DNA of 64,000 bases from JBDSKH01 sp035495435 (GCA_035495435.1 DATJFV010000054.1:6521-70520), one strand, 5' to 3'; counted from the first letter of the stretch, positions 49,873-59,537 are shown. A program made the numbers and translations. Notes: generated from the letters alone by a model not told the origin.

Positions 49873-50402
49873 TGGGCGAACTGACGCTGCTGCTGCTGCG
49901 GCTGGCCTTCCTGGTTCTGCTCTGGGCGTTCGTGTTCGCGATCGTCTACGCGCTGCGCTCCGACCTGTTCGGCCAGCGCGCCCGCCGGCTGCCCGCGCAG
50001 CCCGCCGCGGCGTTCCCCGCCGGCCCGGCCGCCGCATCCGGTGCCCCGGAATCCGCTGCACCCGCACCCGAGCCGACCGCCCACCGGTCGCCGCCCCTGC
50101 CCGGCGACGCCACCGCGAAGCGCCTGGTCATCACCAGCGGACCGCGTGAGGGCGTCGAGATCGACCTGCCGGCCGAGCAGCTGACCATCGGTCGCTCCAG
50201 CGAGTCGGGCCTCGTGATCCGCGACGACTACACCTCGACGCACCACGCACGGCTCATGCTCTGGAACGACCAGTGGGTGATCCAAGACCTAGACTCGACC
50301 AATGGCACCTTCCTCGACGGGTCGCGGGTGACCCTGCCGACGCCGGTGCCGCTGGGCACACCGGTGACGATCGGTACGACGAGCTTCGAGCTTCGGCGGT
50401 AA
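49872..50402 (+). CDS. fhaB: FHA domain protein FhaB (FipA-like)
   Basis: 176 residues. One N-terminal helix (about 3-28), a Pro/Ala linker, then an FHA domain from about residue 78 with IGRSSESGLVIRDDYTSTHHARL and LDSTNGTFLDGSRV. In actinobacteria this single-pass FHA protein links Ser/Thr kinases to division. The ATG overlaps the fhaA stop by one base, and pstP begins 2 bp after its stop. Confidence 0.94.
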   Translation: MGELTLLLLRLAFLVLLWAFVFAIVYALRSDLFGQRARRLPAQPAAAFPAGPAAASGAPESAAPAPEPTAHRSPPLPGDATAKRLVITSGPREGVEIDLPAEQLTIGRSSESGLVIRDDYTSTHHARLMLWNDQWVIQDLDSTNGTFLDGSRVTLPTPVPLGTPVTIGTTSFELRR

Positions 50403-50404
50403 CC

Positions 50405-51655
50405 GTGGCGACGCCCCCTCCGCCCACGAGCGCGGCCGTGTCGCATGTCGGCAAGATCCGGTCCAACAACCAGGACTCCGGCTATGCGGGCGCCCACCTG
50501 TTCGTGGTGGCCGACGGCATGGGCGGGCACGCCGGCGGCGACGTCGCGTCGGCGATCGCGGCGAAGCGGGTGTCCGAGGCCGACCTCGACTACCCCACGG
50601 CGGAGGACGCCGAGGTCGCTCTGCACGGAGCGCTGATCGCAGCGAACGGCCTGCTCGCCGAGACGGTGTTCGAGCACAGCGAGCTGACCGGCATGGGCAC
50701 CACGGTCAGCGCGATCGTGCGGGTCGGCAACCGCATCGCGCTGGCCCACATCGGCGACTCCCGCATCTACCGGTTCCGCGACGGAACGCTCGAGCAGATC
50801 TCCAGCGATCACACCTTCGTGCAGCGGCTGGTCGACTCCGGCCGCATCACGGCGGAAGAGGCGGCGGTGCACCCGCGGCGCTCGGTGCTGATGAGGGTGC
50901 TGGGGGATGTCGACGCGGCTCCCGAGATCGACACCGCGATCCACGAGGTGCGGCCCGGCGATCGCTGGCTGCTGTGCTCCGACGGGCTGAGCAGTTACGT
51001 CTCGGAAGACAAGATCTCGACCATCCTGCAGACGGTGCGCACCGCGCAGGGCGCCGCCGATCGCCTCGTCAAAGAGAGCCTCGACCACGGCGCACCCGAC
51101 AACGTCACCGTCGTGCTCACCGACATCGACGACAGCCAGGGCTCGGGGGCCCAGCCGCTGTTCGTCGGCTCGGCCGCCGCGCCGCTCAGCTACGACAGCG
51201 ACACCGTGCGCCGGCCGATCCGGCTGCCCACGCTGCTGCTGCACCCGCTCAAGGCCACCCAGCCGGAGGACAGCCACTTCGAGCCCGAGCGCGAGGGCTA
51301 CCTCGAGGAACTCATCGAAGAGGACCGCCGGCGGGCCCGACGGCGACGCATCGTCTGGCTGCTGTTGGTCGCCGCCGCGGCCGCCGCGATCGTCACCGGG
51401 CTGATCGCCGCGTACCAGTGGACGCAGTCGCACTACTTCGTCGGTGCGAACGACGGCACCGTCGCCATCTTCCAGGGTGTGCAGCAGAACATCGGCCCGA
51501 TCGTGCTGTCGAGCGTCTACCAGGAGACGCAGATCCAGCTCTCCGACCTGCCCGCGTATCAGCGCGAGGCGGTCATCGCGACGATCAACGCCGACAACCT
51601 GCGTGATGCCCACGACATCCTCGACCGGCTGCAGACGGCGGCGGGCACGCCATGA
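50405..51655 (+). CDS. pstP: PP2C-type Ser/Thr phosphatase PstP
   Basis: 416 residues. PP2C motifs appear in order: RSNNQDSG, VADGMGGHAGGDVAS, HIGDSRIYRFRDG, LLCSDGLSSYV and PDNVTVVLTD, which supply the metal-binding Asp residues. A transmembrane helix (about 316-339) and an extracellular part follow. It reverses PknA/PknB phosphorylation. The GTG 50405 follows the fhaB stop by 2 bp. The stop overlaps rodA by 4 bp. Confidence 0.94.
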   Translation: MATPPPPTSAAVSHVGKIRSNNQDSGYAGAHLFVVADGMGGHAGGDVASAIAAKRVSEADLDYPTAEDAEVALHGALIAANGLLAETVFEHSELTGMGTTVSAIVRVGNRIALAHIGDSRIYRFRDGTLEQISSDHTFVQRLVDSGRITAEEAAVHPRRSVLMRVLGDVDAAPEIDTAIHEVRPGDRWLLCSDGLSSYVSEDKISTILQTVRTAQGAADRLVKESLDHGAPDNVTVVLTDIDDSQGSGAQPLFVGSAAAPLSYDSDTVRRPIRLPTLLLHPLKATQPEDSHFEPEREGYLEELIEEDRRRARRRRIVWLLLVAAAAAAIVTGLIAAYQWTQSHYFVGANDGTVAIFQGVQQNIGPIVLSSVYQETQIQLSDLPAYQREAVIATINADNLRDAHDILDRLQTAAGTP

Positions 51656-53058
51656 CCGCGGCGGTCGACGTCGGGTCTGCGGTCGACACCGGTCCTCGGA
51701 CCGGCTCCATCCGGGTGCGTCTGCGCACGCCGGCGCGGCGGCGCAACATCGAACTGGTGCTGCTGCTGTTCGCGCTGGCCGTCGGCGGGGCCGCGACGAC
51801 GCTGGTCGAACTGGGTGCCCTGGGGCGGCTCGGGGGCACGGTGCTGGTGCTCGAGGCGGGGCTCGCCGCACTGCTGCTCGGGTTCCACGTGGCACTGCGC
51901 GTCGTCGCGCCCGACGCCGACCCGTTCGTGCTGCCGATCGCGACACTGCTGAACGGGCTCGGGATCGCCGAGATCACCCGCCTCGACATCGCCGAGGGGC
52001 TGAACGGCTGGGACGCCGCCGGCATCCGGCAGATCGCCTGGACGGCGATCGCGATCGCCTTGTCGCTCGGGGTGGTGGTCGGCATCCGCACCCACCGGGT
52101 GCTGCAGCGGTTCCGCTACATTGCGATGTTCACCGCGTTCGTGCTGCTGGTGCTGCCTGTGGTGCCGGGCCTGCGCAGTCCGCGGTTCGGTGCCTACATC
52201 TGGATTCAGATCGGACCGTTGTCGTTCCAGCCCGGTGAGCTGGCCAAGATCGCCCTCGCGGTGTTCTTCGCGGGCTACCTGGTGCAGGCGCGCGACTCGC
52301 TGTCGATGGTCGGGCGGCGCATCCTCGGCATCCAGTTCCCCCGCGCGCGCGACCTGGGGCCCATCCTCATCGTCTGGGTGCTCGCCATGGGCGTGCTGGT
52401 GCTGCAGCGCGACCTCGGAACGTCGCTGCTGTACTTCGGCCTGTTCCTGGTCATGATCTACGTCGCCACCGGCCGACTCAGCTGGATCCTGCTCGGGCTT
52501 GTGCTCTTCGGCGGCGGCGCGTTCGTCGCGAGCCGCGTGCTCGGATACGTCGGGTCGCGTTTCGATGCCTGGCTCGACTCGTTCAACCAGGCCGTCTACG
52601 ACCAGCAGGGCGGCAGCTATCAGCTGGTGCAGGGCCTGTTCGGCCTGGCCAATGGCGGCCTGATCGGAACGGGCCTCGGCCAGGGCCGGCCCGACATCGT
52701 GCCGCTGGCGGAGAGCGACTACATCATCGCCAGCCTCGGCGAAGAGCTGGGCCTCGTCGGGCTGTTCGCCATCCTCGGCCTCTACCTGCTCTTCGTGTCG
52801 CGCGGCTTCCGGATCGGGTTCACCGGGCAGGACGACTTCGGGCGGCTCCTCGGAGTCGGCTTGTCGTTCGTCGTGGCGCTGCAGGTCTTCGTGGTCATCG
52901 GCGGCGTCACCCGCGTCATCCCGCTGACCGGTCTGACGACCCCGTTCCTGGCGGCGGGCGGGTCGTCGCTCGTGGCCAACTGGATCATCGTGGCGCTGTT
53001 GCTGCGCCTGTCGGATTCGGTGCGCAACCAGCCGCGTCTGGTGGTGGACGGTGAATAA
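51652..53058 (+). CDS. rodA: FtsW/RodA/SpoVE family peptidoglycan glycosyltransferase
   Basis: 468 residues with at least ten membrane helices. The family core is seen in WIQIGPLSFQPGELAKIALAVFFAGYL and VLQRDLGTSLLYFGLFLVMIY. It also has an E-S-D loop (PLAESDYIIASLGEELGLVG) and a C-terminal RVIPLTGLTTPFLAAGGSSLV signature. It polymerises lipid II together with PbpA. The ATG overlaps pstP, and the stop overlaps pbpA by 8 bp. Confidence 0.95.
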   Translation: MTAAVDVGSAVDTGPRTGSIRVRLRTPARRRNIELVLLLFALAVGGAATTLVELGALGRLGGTVLVLEAGLAALLLGFHVALRVVAPDADPFVLPIATLLNGLGIAEITRLDIAEGLNGWDAAGIRQIAWTAIAIALSLGVVVGIRTHRVLQRFRYIAMFTAFVLLVLPVVPGLRSPRFGAYIWIQIGPLSFQPGELAKIALAVFFAGYLVQARDSLSMVGRRILGIQFPRARDLGPILIVWVLAMGVLVLQRDLGTSLLYFGLFLVMIYVATGRLSWILLGLVLFGGGAFVASRVLGYVGSRFDAWLDSFNQAVYDQQGGSYQLVQGLFGLANGGLIGTGLGQGRPDIVPLAESDYIIASLGEELGLVGLFAILGLYLLFVSRGFRIGFTGQDDFGRLLGVGLSFVVALQVFVVIGGVTRVIPLTGLTTPFLAAGGSSLVANWIIVALLLRLSDSVRNQPRLVVDGE

Positions 53059-54505
53059 GGAACTGCGGCGGGTCAGCATCGTGGTGCTGCTGATGTTCGT
53101 CGCCCTGTTCGGGTCGTCGACGGTGATCCAGGTGTTCCAGCAGGACAACCTGAAGGCCGACTCGCGCAACGTGCGCACCCTCTACGACAGCTTCTCGGCC
53201 GAACGCGGACCGATCCTGGTCGACGGTGAGCCGATCGCCGAGTCGGTACCCGTCGATGACGAGTACAAGTACCAGCGGGTGTACGCCGACGGGCCGCTGT
53301 ACTCGGCGGTCACCGGATACTTCACCCTCAACCAGGGCAACACCGGTATCGAGGGCGCGCTCAACGATTACCTCAGCGGCACGGCGAACGAGCAGTTCCT
53401 CGACCAGCTGAACGCGGTGATCACCGGGCAGAACCCGAAGGGGGCTGCGGTCGAGCTGACCATCGACCCGGCGGTGCAGAAGGCCGCGTGGGATGCCCTC
53501 GGCGACCAGCAGGGCGCGGTGGTCGCACTGGACCCGAAGACCGGCGCGATCCTGGCGATGGTCTCGAAGCCGGCGTACGACCCCTCCAAGCTCGCCACCC
53601 ACGATCCCGCCGCCTTCCGCACCGCGTACGACTCGCTGATCGGCGATCCGAGCGATCCGCTCATCAACCGCGCCATCGCGGGCGACCTGAACCCGCCGGG
53701 GTCGACGTTCAAACTGGTCGTCACGGCGACCGCCCTCGCGAACGGGCTGAGTCCCGACACGACGTTCCCCAACCCTCCGCGCCTGACCCTCCCGCAGAGC
53801 ACCGCGGTGATCACCAACGCCGAAGGCGGGTCGTGCGGCGGCGGCAAGACCGCGACGATCGCCACGGCACTGAGGCTCTCGTGCAACATCCCGTTCGCTC
53901 AGCTCGGGCTGCAGCTGGGGTACGCGAAGATCGCCGAGCAGGCGCGCGAGTTCGGGTTCGGCGACGAGAACCTGACGATCCCGATGGCGGTCGAGCCGAG
54001 CGTGTACCCGCCGACGGCGAGCGACGCCGAGCAGATGCTGTCGTCGTTCGGCCAGGCCAGCGACCGCGTCTCTCCCCTGCAGATGGCGATGGTGTCGGCG
54101 GCGGTTGCCAACGGCGGGCAGCTGATGCGGCCCAACGTCGTCGAGAGCATCACCGCCCCCGACCTGAACGAACTGCAGGGCTTCCAGCCCGAGGTGTACA
54201 GCACGCCGATCAGCGCCGAGAACGCCGCCACGATGACCCAGCTCATGGTGTCGAACGTCGCCAACGGCGCGGCCAGTAATGCAAGAATCGAGGGGATCGA
54301 CGTCGGGGGCAAGACCGGCACGGCGCAGAACGGCGACGGCGAGCCGTACACGCTGTGGTTCACCGGTTTCGCTCCCGCGAACGACCCGCAGGTCGCGGTC
54401 GCGGTCGTGGTGGAGAACGGCGGCGGGCTCGGCCAGTCGGGGTTCGGAAACCTGGTCGCCGCCCCGATCGCGCGGACTGTCATGGAGGCGGTGCTGAACA
54501 GATGA
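53051..54505 (+). CDS. pbpA: Class B penicillin-binding protein PbpA
   Basis: 484 residues. One N-terminal membrane helix (8-28) and no large dimerisation insert, as in actinobacterial PbpA. The transpeptidase motifs are Ser218-x-x-Lys221 in PGSTFK, Ser277-Cys-Asn279, and Lys421-Thr-Gly in GGKTGTAQ. It cross-links new peptidoglycan made by RodA. Regulation by PknA/PknB phosphorylation is known for homologues. It overlaps rodA and the pknA start. Confidence 0.95.
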   Translation: MNKELRRVSIVVLLMFVALFGSSTVIQVFQQDNLKADSRNVRTLYDSFSAERGPILVDGEPIAESVPVDDEYKYQRVYADGPLYSAVTGYFTLNQGNTGIEGALNDYLSGTANEQFLDQLNAVITGQNPKGAAVELTIDPAVQKAAWDALGDQQGAVVALDPKTGAILAMVSKPAYDPSKLATHDPAAFRTAYDSLIGDPSDPLINRAIAGDLNPPGSTFKLVVTATALANGLSPDTTFPNPPRLTLPQSTAVITNAEGGSCGGGKTATIATALRLSCNIPFAQLGLQLGYAKIAEQAREFGFGDENLTIPMAVEPSVYPPTASDAEQMLSSFGQASDRVSPLQMAMVSAAVANGGQLMRPNVVESITAPDLNELQGFQPEVYSTPISAENAATMTQLMVSNVANGAASNARIEGIDVGGKTGTAQNGDGEPYTLWFTGFAPANDPQVAVAVVVENGGGLGQSGFGNLVAAPIARTVMEAVLNR

Positions 54506-56142
54506 GGCCCTCGAGCGGCATCACCTTCGGTGGCCGGTACCAGCTCGCGTCGCGCATCGCGATCGGCGGGATGGGCGAGGTCTGGCAGGCGACCGACCTG
54601 GTCATCGGGCGCACCGTCGCGATCAAGATCCTGAAAGACGAGTACCTCGGCGATCCCGGGTTCCTGGAGCGCTTCCGCGCCGAGGCACGGCATGCGGCGC
54701 TGGTCAACCATGAGGGCATCGCCAACGTCTTCGACTACGGCGAAGAGGATGGCTCGGCCTACCTGGTCATGGAGCTCGTGCCCGGCGAGGCGCTCAGCTC
54801 GATCCTCGAGCGCGAGCGGGTGCTGCCCACCGACAAGGTGCTCGACATCGTCGCCCAGACCGCATCGGCTCTGCACGCCGCCCATCAGGCGGGTCTGGTG
54901 CACCGCGACATCAAGCCGGGCAACCTGCTGATGACCCCCGAGGGTCGCGTGAAGATCACCGACTTCGGCATCGCGCGGATCGCGGATCAGGTGCCGCTGA
55001 CGGCGACCGGTCAGGTGATGGGCACGGTGCAGTACCTCTCGCCCGAGCAGGCCAGCGGCCACCCGGCGTCCCCGACGACCGACATCTACTCGCTCGGCAT
55101 CGTCGCCTACGAGGCGCTCGCCGGCCGACGGCCGTTCACGGGCGAGTCGCAGGTGGCGATCGCGATGGCGCAGATCAACGAGGCTCCGCCCGAGTTGCCG
55201 GTCACGATCGCCGAGCCGGTGCGCAACCTGGTGTACGCCTGCATCGCCAAGAAGCCCGAAGACCGTCCCTCGACGGCCGCGAACCTGTCGCGCGCCGCTC
55301 AGGCGCTGCGCCGCGGCGACCTCGCCGGCGCGGTGGCCGCGGTGCCCTCGCTCTCCGGCGGCGAGACCGCGTTCACCCAGCTGCTCACACCGGGTGGGGC
55401 GACCGCCGCGACCCGCGTGTTCCAGCCCGGTGAGCAGGCGTACGCGCGTACCAGTGAGCTCGAAACGAGCGAGAAGCGCCGCAGCCCGTGGATGTGGCCC
55501 CTCATCGCGATCGTCTCGGTGCTCACGGTGGTGCTCGTCGCGATTCTGATCGTGTTCGCGCTGCGGCAGACTCCGGAACCCGAACCGACCCCGAGCGACA
55601 CCCCGGCCTCGCAGTCGCCGACACCGAGCACGACACCGACCCCCGACACGGTGCCCATCTCGGCGGCCGATTACGTGAACCGTCCCTTCACCGACGTCGA
55701 GGCAGAGCTCGGCCAGTGGTTCGAGGTCGAGCGCGTCGAGGGCCCGATCGCCAACACGCCCGACAAGAACGGGCTGGTCTCGGGCATCAACCCGACCGGC
55801 AACGTGCAGAAGGGCCGCACGATCCAGGTCGCGGTCTACCAGGACTACCCGGGCCCCAGCCAGCCGAGCGCGCCGAGCGCGTCGCCGGCGACGGCGCCGA
55901 CCGGCGACCCGGTCACGATCTCGTGGTCGGCCTACGCCGGCTGCCCGAGCGGCTACGACGTCACCGGGTACACGGTGTCGCTGACCAACGCGCACTTCGC
56001 GTCCGGAGGCCCGAACGTCACGACGACCAGCGTGCAGATCGTGGCCGATGCGCCGGGAGCGGTGACCGCCACCTACACGGCCAGCTGCGGGTCGGCGGGG
56101 ACGACCCCGGCATCCGACCCCGCCACGCACACGGCCACCTGA
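54502..56142 (+). CDS. pknA: Ser/Thr protein kinase PknA with unusual extracellular region
   Basis: 546 residues. The kinase domain is residues 13-275, with Lys42 in VAIKIL, HRD at 134-136 and DFG at 154-156. Then come a juxtamembrane segment, a helix (about 333-354) and a Pro/Thr linker. The extracellular part holds a PASTA-like unit (ADYVNRPFTDVEAELGQWFEVERV to about residue 450) and a Cys-containing fibronectin/Ig-like end (PVTISWSAYAGCPSGYDV onward). Mycobacterial PknA has no such ectodomain. ATG 54502 overlaps the pbpA stop by 4 bp. Confidence 0.92.
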   Translation: MRPSSGITFGGRYQLASRIAIGGMGEVWQATDLVIGRTVAIKILKDEYLGDPGFLERFRAEARHAALVNHEGIANVFDYGEEDGSAYLVMELVPGEALSSILERERVLPTDKVLDIVAQTASALHAAHQAGLVHRDIKPGNLLMTPEGRVKITDFGIARIADQVPLTATGQVMGTVQYLSPEQASGHPASPTTDIYSLGIVAYEALAGRRPFTGESQVAIAMAQINEAPPELPVTIAEPVRNLVYACIAKKPEDRPSTAANLSRAAQALRRGDLAGAVAAVPSLSGGETAFTQLLTPGGATAATRVFQPGEQAYARTSELETSEKRRSPWMWPLIAIVSVLTVVLVAILIVFALRQTPEPEPTPSDTPASQSPTPSTTPTPDTVPISAADYVNRPFTDVEAELGQWFEVERVEGPIANTPDKNGLVSGINPTGNVQKGRTIQVAVYQDYPGPSQPSAPSASPATAPTGDPVTISWSAYAGCPSGYDVTGYTVSLTNAHFASGGPNVTTTSVQIVADAPGAVTATYTASCGSAGTTPASDPATHTAT

Positions 56143-56220
56143 GGCGTTCTCGCAAGGAGCGCGGCGTTAGACTGACCGGGGCGTCGCAGCGCGCCCGGAA
56201 CCTGACGAGAAGAGGCGACC

Positions 56221-57951
56221 GTGGCTGATGGGGTGACCGCAGACGTACGCCTGCTGGCCGACCGCTACCAGATCGGCGAACTTCTCGGTCGCGGTGGCAT
56301 GGCCGACGTGCACGCCGGTATGGACGCGCGACTCGGCCGCAGGGTCGCCATCAAGCTGCTGAAGCCCTCGCTGGCCAACGACCCCGCGTTCCGCACCCGC
56401 TTCCGGCAGGAGGCGCAGGCCGCCGCGCGCATGGCCCACCCGACCATCGTCCGCGTCTTCGACGCCGGTGAAGAGACGGTGCGCGACCCCGCGGGCAACG
56501 AGATCCAGGTGCCGTTCATCGTCATGGAGCACGTCGACGGGCGGCTGCTGAAAGACGTCGTCGCGCAGGGTCCGCTCGACCCGGCCGAGGCGGGACGCAT
56601 CGTCGACGGCATCCTGGTCGCGCTGGAGTACTCGCACCGAGCCGGCGTCGTGCACCGCGACATCAAGCCCGGCAACGTCATGGTCACCTCCTCGGGTCAG
56701 GTGAAGGTGATGGATTTCGGCATCGCCCGCGCCATCTCCGACTCGTCGGCCACGATCGCCCAGACCAGCGCCATCCTCGGCACCGCCCAGTACTTCTCGC
56801 CCGAGCAGGCGCGCGGCGAAGCCGTCGACGCCCGCACCGACCTGTACTCGACCGGCGTCGTGCTCTACGAACTACTCACGGGGCGGCCGCCGTTCCAGGG
56901 CGAGACCGCGGTCGCCACGGCGTACCAGCACGTCAGCGAGGCGCCGATCCCGCCGAACGCGCTCAACCCGGCGGTGTCGCCGGCGCTGAACGCCGTCGTG
57001 ATGCGGGCGCTGGCCAAGGACCGCACCGAGCGGTACCAGACCGCCGCCGACTTCCGCTCCGACCTCGAGATCGCGCTGGCCGGCAAGGTGCCCGACCGGG
57101 CGCCGGTGGAGTCCGACTTCGATTCGGCGCTGTTCGGCGTGAACCCCACGGCGACCTCGGCCTCGGAGGCGACGCTGCGCCGCCTCGCCGACGACGCGGA
57201 CGACCGGGTGCCGCGCACCCAGACCCGGCCGCCGGTCGCCTGGATCTGGGGCATCATCGCCCTCGTCGCGGTCATCGTCGCCGCAGCGGGCTTCTATGCG
57301 ATCACCCTCGCGCCGACGTCGCTCGTCGGCCAGAACGTCGCGGTCGAGATTCCGGATGTGGTGGGCGACACCTGGGAGAACGGCGGCAACACGCTGCTCG
57401 AGCTGGGGCTCAACCCCGTGAAGTCGGATCAGGCCAGCGACACGATCCCCGAGGGCACCATCATGGCGGTGGACCCCGAGGTGGGCACCCGGTTGTCGCC
57501 GGGACAGGACGTCGAGGTCACGGTGTCGTCGGGTCTGCCGAAGGTGGCGCTGGCCGGCTTGACCTTCAAGACCGAGGATCAGGCGAAGAAGATCATCAAG
57601 GACCTGGGTCTGACCTACGGGGAGACCACGGTCACCTACTCGCCCAACGTGGCCAAGGGTGCCGTCATCGGCATCCTCCTGCCGCCCGGTACCGACCTCA
57701 TCACCAGCGCCCAGCAGGTGGTGAAGGGGTCGACCGTCAATCTGGTCGTCTCGAACGGCCTGGTCAAGGTGCCCGACCTCACCGGCAAGTCGGTGACGCA
57801 GGCGCAGGCGACCCTCACCGGCAGCAACCTGCAGCTCTCGGTGAAGCTCACCCCCGACAACAGCTGCAGCGGCATGACGGTGACGTCGCAGTCGCTGAAG
57901 GGCGAGCAGAAGCAGAAGTCGCTGGTCGAGCTGGTCTACTGCAACGGGTAA
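56221..57951 (+). CDS. pknB: PASTA-domain Ser/Thr protein kinase PknB
   Basis: 576 residues. The kinase domain is residues 15-285: Lys45 in VAIKLL, HRD at 145-147, DFG at 165-167, and an activation loop rich in Ser/Thr (SDSSATIAQTSAILGTAQYF). A transmembrane helix (about 341-363) leads to three extracellular PASTA units, which bind muropeptides. The last has two Cys residues (NSCSG and VYCNG) that may form a disulfide. GTG 56221 follows GAGAAGAGG. TAGACT at 56167 may give it its own promoter. Regulates growth and division. Confidence 0.95.
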   Translation: MADGVTADVRLLADRYQIGELLGRGGMADVHAGMDARLGRRVAIKLLKPSLANDPAFRTRFRQEAQAAARMAHPTIVRVFDAGEETVRDPAGNEIQVPFIVMEHVDGRLLKDVVAQGPLDPAEAGRIVDGILVALEYSHRAGVVHRDIKPGNVMVTSSGQVKVMDFGIARAISDSSATIAQTSAILGTAQYFSPEQARGEAVDARTDLYSTGVVLYELLTGRPPFQGETAVATAYQHVSEAPIPPNALNPAVSPALNAVVMRALAKDRTERYQTAADFRSDLEIALAGKVPDRAPVESDFDSALFGVNPTATSASEATLRRLADDADDRVPRTQTRPPVAWIWGIIALVAVIVAAAGFYAITLAPTSLVGQNVAVEIPDVVGDTWENGGNTLLELGLNPVKSDQASDTIPEGTIMAVDPEVGTRLSPGQDVEVTVSSGLPKVALAGLTFKTEDQAKKIIKDLGLTYGETTVTYSPNVAKGAVIGILLPPGTDLITSAQQVVKGSTVNLVVSNGLVKVPDLTGKSVTQAQATLTGSNLQLSVKLTPDNSCSGMTVTSQSLKGEQKQKSLVELVYCNG

Positions 57952-57963
57952 CGCGCGGGGCGG

Positions 57964-58602
57964 TCAACCCATCCGCACGAGCGGGCTGAGCCCCTTCGCC
58001 CGTTCGGGCGCCTCGGCGAGCCCGAGCGAGCCGAGCCAGTTGCCGAGCATGCGGTAGCCGCCCTCGGTGAGCACCGACTCGGGGTGGAACTGCACCCCGA
58101 ACACCGGTGCCTCGCGGTGACGAAGGCCCATGATGACGCCACCGAGCGTGCGCGAGGTGACGACCAGCTCATCCGGAACCGTCTCGTCGACCACCGCGAG
58201 TGAGTGGTACCGCGTCGCCCGGAAGGGCTGGGGCACCCCCTCGTAGAACGGGCTGTCGTCGTGACGGATCAGCGAGGTCTTGCCGTGCATGAGCTCATCG
58301 GCGTGGGTGACGGTGGCGCCGCGCGCCTCGGCGATCGCCTGCAGGCCCAGGCACACCCCGAGCAGAGGTGAGCCGGCGGCGATCGCCGCCTGGACGACCG
58401 GGATGCTGACGCCGGCCGCCGCGGGCGCGCCCGGTCCCGGCGAGAGCAGCACGCCGTCGTACTCCCCGATGCGCTCGGAGGACTCCGCCGCGGGGAACGC
58501 GTCGTTACGCAGCACCTCGGTCTCGGCCCCCAGTTGCTGCAGGTAGCCGTTCAGCGTGTAGACAAAGCTGTCGTAGTTGTCGATGACGAGGATGCGGGTC
58601 AT
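57964..58602 (-). CDS. pabA: Glutamine amidotransferase of anthranilate/aminodeoxychorismate synthase (component II)
   Basis: 212 residues, class I amidotransferase. ILVIDNYDSFVYTLNGYLQQLG is the family start, LSPGPGAP the oxyanion region, GVCLGLQAIAEARG the catalytic Cys, and VQFHPESVLTEGG the His and Glu. It supplies ammonia from glutamine. No trp or pab partner is nearby; the location beside pknB is conserved in actinobacteria, where it is often labelled trpG. The ATG overlaps a small membrane-protein gene by 4 bp. Confidence 0.92.
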   Translation of the reverse strand: MTRILVIDNYDSFVYTLNGYLQQLGAETEVLRNDAFPAAESSERIGEYDGVLLSPGPGAPAAAGVSIPVVQAAIAAGSPLLGVCLGLQAIAEARGATVTHADELMHGKTSLIRHDDSPFYEGVPQPFRATRYHSLAVVDETVPDELVVTSRTLGGVIMGLRHREAPVFGVQFHPESVLTEGGYRMLGNWLGSLGLAEAPERAKGLSPLVRMG

Positions 58603-58766
58603 GCCGCTCCCGTCTCGACCGTCACGTCCTGCGGAGCAACCAGGTGGTCGATCGCGGGGAACACCCAGAGCACGCACGCGACGAGCACCACGGCGACCAG
58701 CACCAGCAGGATCAGCACTCTCAGCCACCACGGACCGGGCAGCACGCGCCACAGCGCCCCGTACAT
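58599..58766 (-). CDS. 55-residue membrane protein between srtE and pabA
   Basis: The sequence starts MYGALWRVLPGPWWLRVLIL, continues as a single long hydrophobic helix (about 14-38) and ends in DHLVAPQDVTVETGAA. The ATG directly abuts the sortase stop TAG, and the TGA overlaps the pabA ATG by 4 bp, so the three genes are translated as one chain. No known family is recognised. The perfect gene packing argues that it is real. Confidence 0.75.
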   Translation of the reverse strand: MYGALWRVLPGPWWLRVLILLVLVAVVLVACVLWVFPAIDHLVAPQDVTVETGAA

Positions 58767-59531
58767 CTACGACCCCGCCTTCACGGTCGCGGCGATTTCA
58801 TCGGGGGGCCCGTCGGCGCGGGGGAAGAATTTGGCGAACACGCTGTAGCCGATGATGCGCTCGGCGGCCGAGAACATCGGGTTGCAGCTGGTCATCGTCA
58901 TGATGCGGTCCTGCGGGGTGACCCCGTCGTTCTGCGGCACGGGTGCGATCACCCCGACTCCGGTGGGCGGCACGTACTCGAGGTTGCGGAAGTCGTACTG
59001 GTACCAGCCGTCCTTCGTCTCGATGAAGATGTGGTCGCCGGTGCGCAAGGTGCCGATGCCGTTGAACGGCTTGCCGTAGCTGGTGCGATGCGCGGCGACG
59101 GCGAAGTTGCCGACCTCGCCCGGCATCGCGGTGCCGGGGTAGTGCCCGATCTCGCCCTTGTTCAGCACTGCGACGGTGCCGGTGCCCTGGGCGATCGGCT
59201 TGTAGTAGCTGTCGCCGAACCGCGGGATGATCATCAGCGCGAACACCGTGCCGACCTGGCCCGGCTCGTTGTGCACGGGAGGTTCCTGCGAGGTGCCCTG
59301 CTCGGCGGTCGAGGCGTTGCCTTGCCACGCTGACGACTGCTGCAGAGACTGGTCGCGCAACTCGTTGTCGACCACCAGGTCGTTGAACCAGAGCTGCCAG
59401 CCGAGGAAGAGCAGCACGAACACGCCTGCGGTGATCAGCAGCTCGCCGAGAACGCCGACGACCGACACCGGGCGGCGCGGGGCGCGACGTCTCGTGCGCT
59501 GCGCGCCCGCACCCCCACGCGGCTCGCTCAT
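58767..59531 (-). CDS. srtE: Class E sortase
   Basis: 254 residues. Basic cytoplasmic N-terminus, one membrane helix (about 24-48), then the sortase barrel. His148 in AVAAHRTSYGKPF, Cys216 in MTMTSCNP and Arg225 nine residues later form the active site. Class E enzymes of high-GC actinobacteria prefer LAXTG, and two LAMTG proteins are encoded at 22592-27042. The ATG is 6 nt after TAGAAT (59543-59538, minus), a leaderless pattern, divergent from crgA. Confidence 0.93.
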   Translation of the reverse strand: MSEPRGGAGAQRTRRRAPRRPVSVVGVLGELLITAGVFVLLFLGWQLWFNDLVVDNELRDQSLQQSSAWQGNASTAEQGTSQEPPVHNEPGQVGTVFALMIIPRFGDSYYKPIAQGTGTVAVLNKGEIGHYPGTAMPGEVGNFAVAAHRTSYGKPFNGIGTLRTGDHIFIETKDGWYQYDFRNLEYVPPTGVGVIAPVPQNDGVTPQDRIMTMTSCNPMFSAAERIIGYSVFAKFFPRADGPPDEIAATVKAGS

Positions 59532-59537
59532 GGGGCG

